DNA of 64,000 nucleotides, taken from NCBI RefSeq assembly GCF_047511655.1, contig NC_133401.1:17358501-17422500 (forward strand), read 5' to 3'. Shown here piece by piece: positions 51,976 through 62,869 of the stretch. This stretch comes from Castor canadensis (Eukaryota > Chordata > Mammalia > Rodentia > Castoridae). The translations under genes and the position numbers were made by a program. Numbering within the stretch: the first letter of the stretch is position 1; each line of letters starts with the position of its first letter. A model generated the notes under the pieces. It made no database searches and was not told where the DNA came from. It saw only the letters and a list, made by a program, of their open reading frames with translations.

Positions 51976-53859
51976 AAAAGTGGGTTTTGAAGCTCAACTC
52001 TGCCACTTGCCACTCACTGGGTAACCCCGGGAAAATGACTTTTTCTGGTGATGCTTTGGTGTTCTTTTGCCAAATGGCCAACTTGACCTTGTGGGCTGTT
52101 GTGTGAAAATCAGAGCCAATTCAGCCTACCTACCTCTCAGGAAGCCTTCAAATAGCTACAGGTACCACTAGTCAATCAAAAACCTAACAGTTTACTATGT
52201 GCCAAGGGTTGGGGACACGGAGGGGCTCGGAGGGCACCATCCAATTGCAGTGTGGGTGTCCACATGGCATGTGGAGCCTAGGCAGGTGGAGAATTTGCTG
52301 AGTCACCCCCCTGCCCAGCCGGGACTCCCGTCTGGGTGTGTGTCATCGGGAGAGCAATGCCAACATTACAGAAATGAAACTGTGACTGGCCTTTCCCACA
52401 CCCGCTGGCCAGTGCCCAGGCTACACTGGGACCTACTGCAGGGGGGCACCTGAGACCCTGTTTGTCCTGGGCCCAGCTCTCTCCTGATAACCTAGTTTCT
52501 GTTCTTCTTCTTCTGGCACTGCTTTGGGATCAGCGCCCCCCCTCCATCCCCCATCTCACTCTATACACACACAATTAGCTCCCTGCTTCGAGAAACTACG
52601 ATGTGTCCTTCTATGCCAGTCCCATGTGTCCTGCCTTGGCTCAGCCTAGCTCAGGACCAACACCGCTCTGGGCGCATGGAGTGAGGTGCAGGGTGCACAG
52701 AGCTCGGGGGTGGGGGTTTGGCTGGCACTGGAGGGAGCAAGCACGTCTCCCCAAGGGGCCACCTCCCCGCCTCTTGGCCTGGCTCTGACCCCAGGCTGAT
52801 CTCACAGCTTCAGGGTGGCAGGAAAGAGCCCAGCAGCCTGGGTGACCAGATCTGGCGTTATAAGGCTAATAAAATTAATCCGGGCTGCACTCATGGCATT
52901 GTGACTGGTCACCCGGGGACCTGCTCTGTCCCTTCTGGTTTGTGCCTTTTCCTTCCTCCCAGCCTCAGTTCCCCCGGTTACCCTCTGTCTGCCCTCCAAG
53001 CAGCCATCTCTTGTGGGTCCCCTCTGTGCCCCACTCCCTCCAGATAGGCCCCAGCCAGCCAGCCCCCCTTGCTTCCCTGAAGTCCCCCAAGTTCTGCAAG
53101 GTGAAAGAAAAACACAGCTCCCAGATTCCAGGCTGGAAGGATCTGAATCCAAATGCCCGAGGTTTAAGAAAGTCCAACTGTCCTCAGGGGATGAGCATCG
53201 GAATCCCAGAGAGTTGAGGTGACTGGATGCCAGCCTGCCCACCCCACAGAATTAGAAGATTCTAGAATTTGGGACTCAGAGACTGTGGATCCTACATTCC
53301 ATCACATTTCAGGTTTTAAGAAGCCACAGGGTACTGGGTCTCTTACATTCTCGAATCCATCTGGCTCCCTTCATTCCTCCTGGCATCCTTCTTCTTCCCT
53401 CCTCCCCCATCCCCAGCTCATCCTTGGCTCTCCCTGTCCCCCTTCTCCCCCGGGGCTCCCACAGACATGATGCAACCAGGCCGGAGCCGGCTGAGAGGTG
53501 GGAGGCAGGAGGGAGATGTAATTACAGCCATTCCTGCCTCCCTCCTACAGGAAGCTCAGAGTGGGGGCCCAAGGGACCCTAATATTATCTGAATATGGAG
53601 TGCTTGCCAGACTCATGCAAGCCCCCCTCCCCTGGGGAGGCAAGCCAAACCAACCACCTCCAGCCAGATCCAGGGGTCCAGCGCCCATCAGCCCTAAGCT
53701 GGAGGACAGGAGTGTCAGACTCAGAGAAGGGGAGAGGTCGGGGGACTCAACAGGGTTACAAATTCAGTGGCCACTCAGGCCAACCAGGTAAATTGAGTCA
53801 AACCCACAGCTCGCCCAGTTCTTATTTTCCCCAGGTATGTTCTTTCTCTCTTTTTGTCT
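51976..53859. other. Intergenic, low-repeat stretch
   Basis: A plus MIR at 51980-52110 (gccacttgccactcactggg) opens it. The remainder, 52.2-53.8 kb, has no recent SINE and no gene I can support. Confidence 0.45.
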
Positions 53860-53950
53860 TTTTTTTTTTTTTGATGATTCTGGTATTTGAACTCAGGGCC
53901 TTGCTCTTACCAGGCAGGTGCTCTACCACATGAACCATGTCCGCAGTCAT
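53860..53950 (-). repeat. ID-like SINE
   Basis: tttgaactcagggccttgct, gcaggtgctctaccacatga. Confidence 0.82.
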
Positions 53951-54389
53951 TTCTCCCAATTTCAGTAAAATAGAACATTTCACTTCATTCCACAAGACGC
54001 TCCCAGCACAGCCTCCAAAATGGCAAATCAGCCTTCTTAACTGGGAGACCATGGGACATGGTGGGGCCTTTGTCCAGTGGGAAAATCCCAAGACCCTTAT
54101 AGCTTATGGTCACCCTGCAGGCCAGCAGACCTAGAATTCCAAGGAAGCCGGAAATAGGGACTTTCATATAAAATATTTCTATTTTTGAATTTGGCAAGCA
54201 AGTCAACGAACATATTTAAACATCATGTAGGGCAAAAGTAAAGCCAAAAAAAATACAAGTACACACGTATACATACTGGGAGACAGAGCGGGACCCAGCG
54301 CTGCTATAAGGCACTCCTCTGTCCTTAGAAATTGTGGAAGGATAGTAGGAATTAATTTGTCCCCTCGCCTTACCCCTAGCCACTCCCAT

Positions 54390-55280
54390 CCCAATATCTT
54401 CTCCTCCTCCAGGAAGCCCTCCCTGACCCCCAAACTGGATCAGATGCGCTCCCTCTGAGCCACCTAGGGACAGGTCTGCCACAGCCATGTTCCCAGTGTC
54501 ACCCAGTGTATGGCTGGTTACAGAGCAGGCACTCAGAATGTGTGGGAGAATGAATGAATGAACAGAGAAAAAGCTCAGTGAGTGAGGACAAAAAAGTTAA
54601 GGAAAAGAAAAAAAGTTAAGGCAGCGGTTTGAGAAGTTAAAAGAAGCCTGTAATCCCAGTTACTCAGGAGGCAGAGATCAGGCGGATCAAGGTTCGAAGC
54701 TAGTCCAGGCAGGTAGTTCCAAGGCCTCCACCTGGGAAATACCCAATACCAAACAGGGCTGGCAGAGCAGTTCAAGTGGAAAGAGTGCCTGCCTAGCAAG
54801 CGTGAGGCTGAGTCAAATCCTAGTGCCACAAAAAAACAACAAAAAGATATGAGAAAAAGGCTGGAGTGATTCAGGAGGGAGGGCAGCTGAGCCTGGAGTC
54901 CACAGTCTTCACCCTGTGTCTCTGAGCTCAGTAGCTTTGGGTATGGGACTTCTTTTTTTTTCAGTGGGACTAGGGTTTGAACTCAGGGCCTCACACTTGC
55001 AAAGCAGGTGCTCTACCACTTGAGCCACACCTCCAGTCCCTTTGCTCTGGTTGTTTTGGAGATGGGGGTCTCATGAATTATTTGCCACGGCTGGCCTTGA
55101 ACAGAGATCCTCTTGATCTCAGCCTCCCAAGCAGCTAGACTTACCGGTGTGAGCCACCAGGGCCAGGGGTAAGGGACTTCTTTAGGCTCAGTTTCCCCAT
55201 CTGTAAAATAGGCACCATGCAGGTAGCAGCTGCTCTCTGGAGCTGCTGGGACAATGAAATAAGTTCAGGATGGGATTGTG
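54390..55280. repeat. L2, two SINEs and a MIR
   Basis: Plus L2 at 54400-54570 (tccaggaagccctccctgac ending gagaatgaatgaatgaac), plus composite at 54630-54845, minus composite at 54945-55165, plus MIR at 55170-55280 (ggctcagtttccccatctgt). Confidence 0.8.
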
Positions 55281-55451
55281 AAGGACAGAGACCTAAATGC
55301 TCATTTCCTCCTAGAAAATGACTTGTGGACTTGTACTCCCAAAGCATCCTAAGAAATGCGAAGGGACACGGTCCCCCCCCACCAAGGTGGCCGCAAGTTC
55401 TACGCGTACCTCAGTTTCCCCAAAAGCACAGGTACCAGCACAGTCACCAAG

Positions 55452-55457
55452 TTTATT
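55452..55457 (-). terminator. GNG8: GNG8 polyadenylation signal
   Basis: tttatt on the plus strand is AATAAA on the minus strand, only 43 bases after the GNG8 stop codon, so the 3' UTR should be about 60-70 bases. Confidence 0.75.
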
Positions 55458-55499
55458 GGATTCATACTTTGGCGGGGGAGAGTAAGCGGTCCAGAGGGC

Positions 55500-56084
55500 T
55501 CAGAGTAGGACGCAAAAGAGGCGCTTGTCACGGAAGGGATTCTCCGCGGCGGGGACCGGGGTCACCAGAGGGTCATCTTTGGCGTGAGTCTCGCAGAAAG
55601 ACAGGAGCTCGGCCGCCGCCTGCGACACCTGAAGGCGTCAGGTAGAGAGGTCGCTGTCCCGCCCTGGTGGCTGCACCCTCAAAGCCCCTTCCCGCGGCTC
55701 GGCCCCGCCTCCTACAGCCGGCCCACTGATGAGTGACCACGCCCCCTTCCAGAGCCCACTCCTTCGCCCCTCGTGTACCCTGAGATCCTCCCACCGCAAA
55801 TTCGGTCCCGCCCCCCGCTGCCGGCCACGCCTCTCATTGCTGGCCACGCCCCTTTCTAAGCCCCATCCCCTCGTCCTTCTTGGTTCCTGCGAAGATCTTC
55901 CCACTGTGGCTCCGGACCCCTCTGCTAACACAACCCGGTGCAGAACCCCCACCCCCGACCCCAAAGCTCCCACCCTATTCACCCCCGCCAGATCCATCAC
56001 CTTCATGCGGTCGATGTTCACCTCCAGCTTCAGTTGTTCTACTGTCTTACGGGCCTCGGCGATCTTGGCCATGTTGTTTGACAT
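55500..56084 (-). CDS. GNG8: GNG8, G-protein gamma-8 subunit, 70 aa in two coding exons
   Basis: Coding exons 56084-56001 (28 codons, [20 protein letters not shown] through NIDRMK) and 55628-55500 (42 codons plus [23 protein letters not shown] to CVLL). They are joined across a 372-base intron with donor AAG|GTGATG and acceptor gccttcag. The length and sequence match human GNG8, with one difference I notice (LLSF for LLAF). It pairs with a G-beta subunit at the inner plasma membrane; gamma-8 is known from olfactory and vomeronasal neurons. The N-terminal helix gives the coiled coil with G-beta, and the NPF motif plus the terminal CVLL (a geranylgeranylation box, Leu at the end) are visible. 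A 5' acceptor (ccttccttgctgcag) sits 2 bases before the ATG, so a non-coding first exon lies upstream. Confidence 0.97.
55629..56000 (-). other. GNG8: GNG8 intron between coding exons
   Basis: Contains several copies of ggccacgcc(c/t) (GGCGTGGCC on the minus strand), for example near 55737, 55824 and 55843. This is a KLF/Sp-type motif also dense in the CpG island at 59.5 kb. Confidence 0.6.
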
Positions 56085-56086
56085 CG

Positions 56087-57389
56087 CTGCAGCAAGGAAG
56101 GGGTTATTGCCTGGCAGGAGTGGGGACTGAGGGGTTGGGACGCGTGTGGGTCCCCAGGTAGGGTTGGTGGTGGTGAGACCCAGTAGCAGGGCGTAGGTGG
56201 AAGCGTGCACGAACAGAGTACCAGAGACAGGTACAGAGAAAGCAATGATGACCAGGGAGAAGAGGACGGAGGGTGCACAGATGGGGGTACCTAGAAGCAA
56301 GCAGGGGAGGAACAGAGATCAGCAGGGAAGGAAGGAGGGATGCACAGATGGGAGGCTAAGGCAGGTGGAGGAGGGAGGGCCAGAAGGAGAGGGCCTCAGG
56401 TGCTAGATCAGGATCTAGGGATCCAGGTGTCCTCACCCCCTGGGGATAAAGCAAGAGCCAGAAAAGGGGGGGCCCTCCCCAGGCCAATTAACGGTGGCTC
56501 CAGGGAGAACTGCGAATTAAGATCGCGGCGGGAGGGGCGCAGAGGGGGCCTCATTAGGGCCTTGGTAGCAGCTGCCCCCTCTGCCACCCTCAGGGAACCC
56601 CCCACCCCAGCCCTGGCCACCTCAAAGGCTCCTCTGCTCATTAGCAGCCAGAGGAGAGAATTGGTGGAGGATGGGGGGGGGAGACTCAGCCAGACTGGGA
56701 GAGGGGCAGAAGGATGCAGAGAGGGACAAATGGAAGGACCAGAGAAGGGACAGAGTGACAAAGGAAAGAGACAAGCATAGGGGGAATAAGAGACTGAGAA
56801 TAGGTAGAGAGATGGAGAGATTGGGGAGAGGGAGAGAATGATGAGCGAGGACAATAGAGGGACAGATGGAGGAATAGAGGAAGGGACACAGTGATGCAGG
56901 AGAAGAGGCATGGAGGGGACAGGGATCGGTGGGAGAGAGACAGACAGAGGACAGAAAGAACCCAGACAGAGAGAAAGAGAAAGGAAGAGCTGGGGGGTGG
57001 GGGGAGGAGGGGAAGCTGAGGGAGGAAGGAGGAGAGAAGAGGGTAAAAGGAGGAACAGAAGGGGAGACAGGCTGATGGAACAGAAAGTCATTCATTCACT
57101 CACTCAGTTACTCATTCATTTTTGGGCAGACGGATGGTGGCCGAAACTGGCTGTTGAGACCAAGACAGTAGCTTCCTACCTGTTGATGCTCAGGACCAGG
57201 ATGGCTGTCGGTGGCAGAGGCTGAGAGGCAGCATCTGGGTCTCCCTCCCAGTCCTGCCCCGCCCCCTCTCCTGGGGCACAGCCCCTCAGGACCCGCCTCC
57301 TCCCTCAGGCTACACCATCTCCAAGCCCTCTCCAGTCCTCTGTGCTCTGTGTGGGGCTCTACCCTCTTTGTCCCTCTCTGTTTCTGTTG
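56087..57389 (-). other. GNG8: GNG8 upstream region with a purine-rich tract
   Basis: 56640-57080 is strongly purine-rich on the plus strand (gagagatggagagattgggg, gaagaggggaagctgagg-like runs). No gene or SINE is seen; the long ORFs here only reflect the skewed composition. Confidence 0.55.
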
Positions 57390-59080
57390 CTCCTGTTTCC
57401 TGTGAGTGTAAGCATCTCTATGTATCTCTCACACCCACAGGTGTGCTCTGCACACACCTGTGCCCTGCATTTATTCACAATGCCACTTCTGTGTATCCAA
57501 CACAGCCTCTCTCACAAACAGACACACTTATCACCTCAGTGTCACCCTCTCAGCAACATACAGACTGATGCTCAAAGTCCATCACACAGAGATGCACACA
57601 ACCTTACTGGGTCACACGGTAAAGCCACAGTGTCATGAGCACGTGTGCTCAACACAACCTCACAGTCTCTCAAATGTCACACACTGTCACTCACGATCTC
57701 CCACAGTGTAGCAGGACATCAGCACTGGCAGCTTGCACAGTCAATTGCACATAGTTGTCAGTGTCACATACAATCTATCAAAATGCCACACATACATGTG
57801 CAATTTTAACTTCTCCTGCAGTCCCTCATCCACTTTCTGTGTCTCACAGTCACGTGCAATTATTTGTACATCTTTGACAAGCAGTTGCGCAGAACACAGG
57901 CGCACACAGTCACCATCCAATGATGCCCACATACACTCATACAACCCTCTGTTGGCACACACAATCTTCCACATTCCTGCCCCACAGGGTCACACACAAT
58001 CTGTCTCTATCACACCCACACACCATATTTTGGTGTTATACATAGTTGTACACGATGCCTGGGTGTTTCACACACATACACACTGTCATGTTTGCAATCT
58101 CTGCCAGTCTTCACAGTCTGTGCCTCATATGCTTGTCACACTCACACTGTCTCACTTATCATCACTCAGCATTCTTGCAGTGTCTCACACACATGCACGC
58201 ACACACACACACACACTAACCTCTGAGTGCCCAGTTCTTTTTTCTTTTTTGGTTAGGCTGGGGGTTTGAGCTCAGGGCTTCGCACTTGCAAAGCAGGCAC
58301 TCTTCTGCTTGAGCCACATCTCCAGCCCATTTTGCTCTGGTTATTTTGGAGATGGGGTCTCCAAATTACTTGCCCGACTGACCTCAAACCTCAATCCTCC
58401 TGATCTCAGGCTCCCAAGTAGCTAGGATTATAGGCGTGAGCCCGGCTCACCAGTTATATACATTTTTGCCTGTGGGATCACAACAGAGGGCCAATCTCTC
58501 AGCATCCATGTCACACATAGACCCCAGTTTCTCACAACCCAGTAATGTGGCTGACACATACCATGTCACACACACACAGTCCATCACACCCAGCCCCCCT
58601 GCACATCTCACACCCTTGTGGTATCCCAGGTCACTCACCCTGACTCTGCGCCTTTGACATATGCTGCTCTCATCCCCTGCCTCCCTCGCATACGGTGTCA
58701 CTCACGCTCTCCCACTCCCACATATGATCTTTCAGTGTCACATACAGTCCCCAAATAGTGTCTCTCAGACCCAATCACACACATCCCCTCATTGCCACAC
58801 ACTGTCACCCATAGAGTCACCAATAATCTCACGGTGCTATGGGAACCCCTGACCCCATGGTGTCACACACGGTCACCTACATGTCATCACTCACATATGC
58901 AGTCCCACTCAGTCTCCCCTTGTCATTCATACTCTGTCTGTGTCACAGTCTCCTGACGTCACACACCAGCTCTCAGGAGTACACACTCCTGGTCTGCCGG
59001 GATCGCACCACCCCCCAATGTCATCTTTGAACACTACAGCACGTCACACTGTCTCTCCATCACACGCCTTGTGTGCTCAC
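57390..59080. repeat. Long CA-rich degenerate tandem array with a SINE inside
   Basis: 57390-58235 and 58440-59080 are filled with loosely repeated gtcacacac, tctcacag and cacactgtc words and one pure (CA)n at 58200-58218. A minus B1-dID SINE at 58240-58440 splits it. It looks like a decayed minisatellite. Confidence 0.7.
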
Positions 59081-59099
59081 ACTCCTCCAGCCCTCGGCC

Positions 59100-60300
59100 A
59101 CCCCCCACCGCCTTGGCGGCCACACGGGGGCACCCGCAGCCCGCAAGCCGCCCACCCCGCCCCGCCCCGCCCCGCGCCAAAGCCACCGGAGGACTTAGAA
59201 GCAGGGAGCGCCCTGCGAAGATGGAGACGGAGACCTCGCAAGGTGGAGGAAGCCAAGGACTAGAGGCAGAGGATGGAAGATGGACAGAGAAATTCAAAAG
59301 AGGAGAGAAAGATGCAGAAGAGACAAGCCGCAGAAAGAGGGACACGGGGACAGTCTCTTAGAGAAGTGGAGACTTAGGGACTAAGACGGAGAGAGGGACA
59401 GGACAGACACACAGACCGAAACGTAGAGTTAGAGAAGGGACAGAAAAACAGACACAGAGACAGAGACAGAGGCGGGCAAAAAATCGGACAGAAAGCGCCT
59501 TCAACACTGGCCCTGACGGTAGGGGCGAGCCTGCCGGGGGCGTGGCATCGGGTCCGCGCGGGGGCGTGGCCAGGGAGGGACGTGTGGGAGTGTCCGAATC
59601 TGCGTTGAGGGCGTGGCCAAACGGGGGCGTGTTCCGGGGGCGAGGCTTCGGGTGGAGCTGGGGCGGGGTCTGGCTGGGGGCGGGGTCGGAGGTGGGGCTT
59701 TACGCTCTTTGTGGGTCTGGACCATTAGGACCCGGGACAAGGCGGAGGCTGGAGCCCAGGGAAGAGGTGTAGGTGGGGAGGAGCGTCTCTACCGCAGACA
59801 GTTCACCCCAATTCGGTTTTTACTGCCTGGACAGGGAAGCGAGGCCGGAGGGGAGGGGACACCGACCCCTGGTAGCTTTTTGATCGCGAGTACCGCACCC
59901 TGGCTCCCTTCCCCCTCCCCTGCGGGCACAGCAGGGCCAGGTCGGGGAGGGGAAGGCGGCCCACATCTGGAAAGCATCAGGCGCGCCGGACGTGCCAGGG
60001 CCCCGGGCCCGGCTGCGGAAGGGGGAGGGGAGCCAAGGCGCAACCCCCACCACCTAGTGGGGTCGGCCGGCGCCGAGGAGGGGCCTGGGCGCGGGCCGAG
60101 CCCGGCGCCTCCCGCAGCTGGTTTCCATCAGCAGATGTGGCCTGGGCAGCCCCGAGCAGGAAACCCAGCTTAGCGCCGGGAAGACAGGGTGACGACCCAA
60201 TCTCCTTCTCCGCCTCATCTTCCAAGGCCAAAGTCTGGCGGGGGGGGGGCGGGGATGGGGGGGCGGGGACGGAGAAGCACAGACGGACACTGCCTCAAGC
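59100..60300. promoter_or_regulatory. CpG island, possible GNG8 or unannotated promoter
   Basis: CpG-dense (ccccgccccgccccgccccg at 59156; ggccccgggcccggctgcgg at 59999). It has about eight GGGCGTGG / GGGGCGGGG boxes between 59520 and 59700. It could be the first-exon promoter of GNG8, 3 kb upstream, or of a plus-strand non-coding RNA. The 59225-59480 part is purine-rich. Confidence 0.5.
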
Positions 60301-60704
60301 GAGGTAAACTCCTTTTCTCTGCCCAGCTGCAGACCTCAGCCATCTTTCCACCCCGCCGATAGCCTCACTTCTGCCGTGGTTTGCATAGGAATCGCCTCAG
60401 CCTAGGGACAGCCTAGTGCTCAGTCCTACTGTTGACTCTATTTTGGGGAGGAGAGACCTGAGACCTGGACTCGGATTCGGTTTCTGGCTTTAACTATTAC
60501 AGAAACGACCAATGAATGGCAACAAGTACTTAGATCAAGTACTCAAAAGTCTATTGAAAATTTCCACCTGGATGTCAGAGTGTCCACCTTGGCCCAGCCA
60601 CCATGCCCTCCCATTTTGACTCCTTGTTGGGCTCCTGGCTTGTGTCTCTGTCCCTCTCAGCCTATTCCCTGCAGAGCAGCCAGAAGGGCCCTTTTTAAAA
60701 CTAA
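60301..60704. other. Flank of the CpG island, nothing recognised
   Basis: No repeat or gene identified. Confidence 0.35.
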
Positions 60705-61012
60705 GTCCCAGCTGGGCCTGGTGGTGCACGCTTGTAATCCCAGAACTCAGGAGGCTGAGGCAGCAGGATCTAGAGTTCGAGAACTGCCTGGTCTACATAG
60801 AGTTACCCTGCCTTAATAAAAAATTGGTTGCCAGGGACTGGGGAGGTTGGGAATGAGAGCTAAGGAATGCAGGGTTTCTTTTCAAGATGATGCAGATGTT
60901 CTAGGACTGCTTGCACTAACTTGTACACATACTAAAAACCACTGAACTGGGTGAATTTTATGGTATGTGAATTACATGTCAATAAAGCTGTTAATCTCTT
61001 CACGACCAACAA
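60705..61012 (+). repeat. B1 SINE and L1M 3' end
   Basis: B1 at 60705-60820 (ggtggtgcacgcttgtaatc). L1M 3' terminus at 60822-61012 (actaaaaaccactgaactgg, gtatgtgaattacatgtcaa, aataaagctgttaa). Confidence 0.82.
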
Positions 61013-61034
61013 CAACAAAAAAGTCTTTCTTAAG

Positions 61035-62005
61035 CCTGCTGCAGGCATGGCTGAAGTGGTAGAGCACTTACTTAGTAAGCACAAGGCCCTAAGTTCAAAG
61101 CCCAGTACTACCAAACAAACAAGTCCCTCTACTGCTCAGAATTCTCTCATGGCTCCCACCTCACTTGGAGTAAAAACCAAAATCATCTTCATTGCCCCCA
61201 AGGCCCCATCTAATGTGGCCTACCACCCTCTGATCTCTCCTCCTCACTCCTGCTGATCTAGCCACAGTGGTCTCCATGTTGTCTTGCCAATGTGCCCAGC
61301 ACAGTTGTGTCTCGGGGCTTTTGCACTGGCTGTTCCTTCTGCCTGTTTTTGTTTTTGTTTTGTTTCGTGTTGTTTTTCTAGTGCTGGGGTTTGAACTCAG
61401 GGCCTACACCTTGAGCCACTCCACCAGCCCTTTTTATGATAGGTATTTTCGAGATAGGGTCTCATGAACCATTTGGCTTTGAACTGTGAGCCTCCTGATC
61501 TCTGCAACCTGAGCAGCTAGGATTACAGGCGTGTGCCACCAGCAACCAGCTCTGCCTGCGATATTCTTCCCAAAGATTTCCATAAGCCTCATTCTCCACC
61601 TCCTTCAGTCCTCGGTTCAAAGGTCACCTTCTCAAATAGACCTTTGATTTCTCAAACTCCTAAATCCTACTCACTTCTTTCATATGTATATCTTCTTTCT
61701 CCCGTACTCATTACCTTTAACAAATTGTACTATTTATTTATTTATTTAGGTGGGATTGGGGTTTGAACTCAGGGCTTTACACTTACAAAGCTTGAGCTAC
61801 ACCTCCAGTCTGTTTTGCTCCGGTTATTTTGGGGGGGGGGGTGTCTCATGAACTATTTGCTCAGGCTAGCTTCAAACCTTGGTCCTCCTGATCTCAGTCT
61901 CCCAAGTACTAGGATTACATGTGTGAGCCACCAGCCTGGCTTGTACAATTTATTTAATTTGCCAGCTTCCTCCCCTGTGACTAATTCCCTGTGTACCTTT
62001 TTAGA
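61035..62005. repeat. ID-like SINE and an L2 element split by minus SINEs
   Basis: Plus ID-like at 61035-61120. Plus L2 wording at 61125-61370 (ttctctcatggctcccacct, cttttgcactggctgttcct), resuming at 61555 and after 61940. Minus composites interrupt at 61375-61555 and 61745-61935. Confidence 0.7.
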
Positions 62006-62059
62006 GATAATGCAAATAGCAAATAAAACATTTGCAGGTAACCACTGTAGGAATATGGG

Positions 62060-62765
62060 TTCTGGAATGGCTGGAGTGTGGTTCTGTGGTATGGTGCTTG
62101 CCTAGCACGTGCGAGGCCCTGAATTCCAACCCCAGCACTGGAAAAAAAGAAAAAAAAAATGCAGGGCTGGTGGAGTGGCTCAAGTGGTACAGGGCCTCCC
62201 TGGCAAGCATGAGGCCCTGAGTTCAAACACCAGTGCCACCAAAGAAAAAAGCATACTTTGGAGACAATAATACCTGGTGCTTGAATTTACTTACTTTTTT
62301 CATTGCCTGAATTTAAATCCTGGCTTTACCACTTATGAGTTTTGGAAAAGTTACTTAAACCTCTGCACCTCTGTTTCTCATAAAATGGGCACAGGAGGCT
62401 GAGGCAGGAGGATCCTGAGTTCTAGGTTAGCCAGGGCTACATAGTGGGCTCCAGGCCAGCTTGAGCTACATGGTGAGACCTTGCCAAAAAACAGAAAAAA
62501 AGAAAAAGAAAAGCAAAAACAAAATTTTTAAAAAAGGGACAAAATGGCTGGAGGCATACCTCAGTGGTACAACGCTTGCCTAGCAGACGAAAAATCCTGG
62601 ATTCAATCCCCAGCACCACAAAACAAACAAAAACAAACTTCCTTTCTTTCTGTTTTTTTTTTTTTCTTTTTTAAGGCTGACAGATGGGGGCATGGCTCAA
62701 ACCCGGAGCGACTGCCTGGCAGGCAGATGAGTTCAAATCACTGTACCACCACCACCAACAAAAAG
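62060..62765 (+). repeat. ID-like SINEs, MIR and B1-ID composite
   Basis: ID-like at 62063-62140 and 62163-62245, MIR at 62290-62390 (ggctttaccacttatgagtt), composite at 62392-62620 with a classical ID half (catacctcagtggtacaacg), diverged ID at 62690-62755. Confidence 0.78.
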
Positions 62766-62869
62766 GGGGACACTACTCTAAAAGAGGCAACAATAGAATA
62801 ATGTGCTTATCTTCCAAACCCCACTAGAATGGAAGCTCCACGGGGCAGGGACTTTTTCTCCTTTTGTTT

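Noticed and set aside
56408-57095. 227- and 157-codon minus ORFs rich in Ser, Pro and Leu
   Set aside because: They arise from the purine/pyrimidine-skewed tract upstream of GNG8 and overlap each other in different frames.
59613-60173. 186-codon plus ORF in the CpG island
   Set aside because: High-GC sequence gives long chance ORFs; composition and lack of a recognisable domain argue against coding.
60826-60840. RFX-like ggttgccagggactgg
   Set aside because: It is part of the L1M 3' end consensus wording, not an independent site.
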